NCBI RefSeq assembly: GCF_007989805.1
Contig: NZ_BJUB01000009.1
Location: 124,001 to 188,000 of the forward strand
Length of the DNA stretch: 64,000 nucleotides
From: Cellulomonas xylanilytica
Lineage (GTDB): Bacteria > Actinomycetota > Actinomycetes > Actinomycetales > Cellulomonadaceae
Direction: 5' to 3'
In this document: positions 63,494 to 64,000 of the stretch, one piece after another
Layout of the letters: each line of letters starts with the position of its first letter
Numbering within the stretch: the stretch's first letter is position 1
Made by a program: the position numbers and the translations under genes
Notes under the pieces: model-generated
Databases searched by the model: none
Seen by the model: the letters and a program-made list of their open reading frames with translations, nothing else
Told to the model about the DNA's origin: nothing

Positions 63494-64000
63494 TCAACCG
63501 GCACCGATCAGTCCTCGCTGGTGGGCGACCGACACGGCTTCCGCGCGCCCCGAGACGCCGAGCTTGGCCAGCAGGTTGGAGATGTGCACCGAGACGGTCT
63601 TGGCGGAGATGAAGAGCTTCTCGCCGATCTGCCGGTTGGACAGCCCCTGCGCGACGAGCGCCAGCACCTCGGCCTCGCGGGCGGTCAGCACGTCGACGCC
63701 ACCCACCCGTACGCCCGGCAGGTCCAGCCGCCCCCGACGTGCCAGGCCCCGGACCGCGGTGGCCAGCGGGACGGCGCCCATCGCGTCCGCGTCCGCGAGG
63801 GCAAGCCCCGCCTCGTCGCGCGCGCCGTCGCGGTCCCCGGACTCCAGCAGCGCCTCGGCGAGCCGGAACCGGCTACGCGCCACCTCGTAGCGGTACCCGA
63901 AGTCGAACTCCGCGACCGTCTCCCGCCACAGGACCACGTCGCTGAGCCCGGTGAGCCGCGAGTGCTCGGCGTGCGCGCGTGCCAGCCACGCACGCCCCTC
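63494..64000 (-). CDS. LuxR-family regulator, C-terminal part (cut at right edge)
   Basis: The visible 169 codons begin upstream of the window (no start in view) and end with the LuxR DNA-binding domain: LTAREAEVLALVAQGLSNRQ followed by IGEKLFISAKTVSVHISNLL. Before it lie helical TPR-like repeats (ARSRFRLAEALLESGDRDGA), so it is probably a large AAA/TPR LuxR regulator of the MalT class. No target can be named. Confidence 0.8.
   Translation of the reverse strand, partial: EGRAWLARAHAEHSRLTGLSDVVLWRETVAEFDFGYRYEVARSRFRLAEALLESGDRDGARDEAGLALADADAMGAVPLATAVRGLARRGRLDLPGVRVGGVDVLTAREAEVLALVAQGLSNRQIGEKLFISAKTVSVHISNLLAKLGVSGRAEAVSVAHQRGLIGAG

Overview
The window is about 73-75% GC chromosomal DNA from an actinobacterium, most likely a Cellulomonas-like member of the Micrococcales. 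This rests on codon bias, many GTG starts, the housekeeping neighbourhoods mutY/disA/radA and topA/tmk/holB, and sugar-utilisation loci. No species call is possible without a search. I see no insertion sequence, prophage, integrase, CRISPR array or rRNA, and no gene-free stretch longer than 300 bp.

Layout. 1-5709: a urea/guanidine carboxylase operon (two DUF1989 genes plus the N-terminal part of the biotin-dependent carboxylase, cut by the left edge), an SGNH hydrolase, a TetR regulator and a sodium/solute symporter. A perfect 13-bp inverted repeat lies before the operon and a diverged copy lies before the symporter, so they look like one regulon. 5742-13166: short N-acetyltransferase of the ArgA type, DivIVA-domain protein, MutY, a second GNAT, disA, a LacI regulator, a 76-residue orphan and RadA. 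disA has an apparent one-base insertion at its 3' end. 13186-17280: TetR-ABC exporter operon with a self-overlapping operator, then a membrane-anchored protein. 17321-20019: VOC protein and an OmpR/HK two-component pair. 20085-29411: TetR regulator, paired palindromic operators, GH3 beta-glucosidase and a complete Opp/Dpp-type ABC importer, probably for oligosaccharide or peptide uptake.

29448-41609: XRE-cupin regulator with a divergent thioredoxin-reductase-like flavoprotein, STAS protein, PAP2 phosphatase, topoisomerase I, hemerythrin protein, Gfo/Idh oxidoreductase, thymidylate kinase, DNA polymerase III delta prime, secreted tripeptidyl-aminopeptidase-like hydrolase, a membrane protein and tRNA-Thr(CGT). 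41756-44902: SulP transporter, a MerR-type regulator with a textbook palindromic promoter and Cys-rich C-terminus, a small Cys-tailed membrane protein and a YnfA-like protein.

45003-64000: accessory and poorly characterised genes. They include an isolated DUF4157-type protein of the kind found as cargo of extracellular contractile injection systems, RtcB RNA ligase, RDD protein, an Lnt-like amidohydrolase, a MalT-type LuxR regulator, alpha/beta hydrolase, a lipoprotein, DUF1905/YdeI protein, DUF5701-like protein, a repeat-rich protein, a VanY-like peptidase without a standard start codon, an MFS exporter, a stand-alone LigD polymerase domain and, at the right edge, part of another LuxR regulator.

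Recurring theme: several loci pair a local regulator with an easily read inverted-repeat operator (urea/guanidine, ABC exporter, GH3, XRE-cupin, MerR), so regulons can be proposed directly from the sequence.
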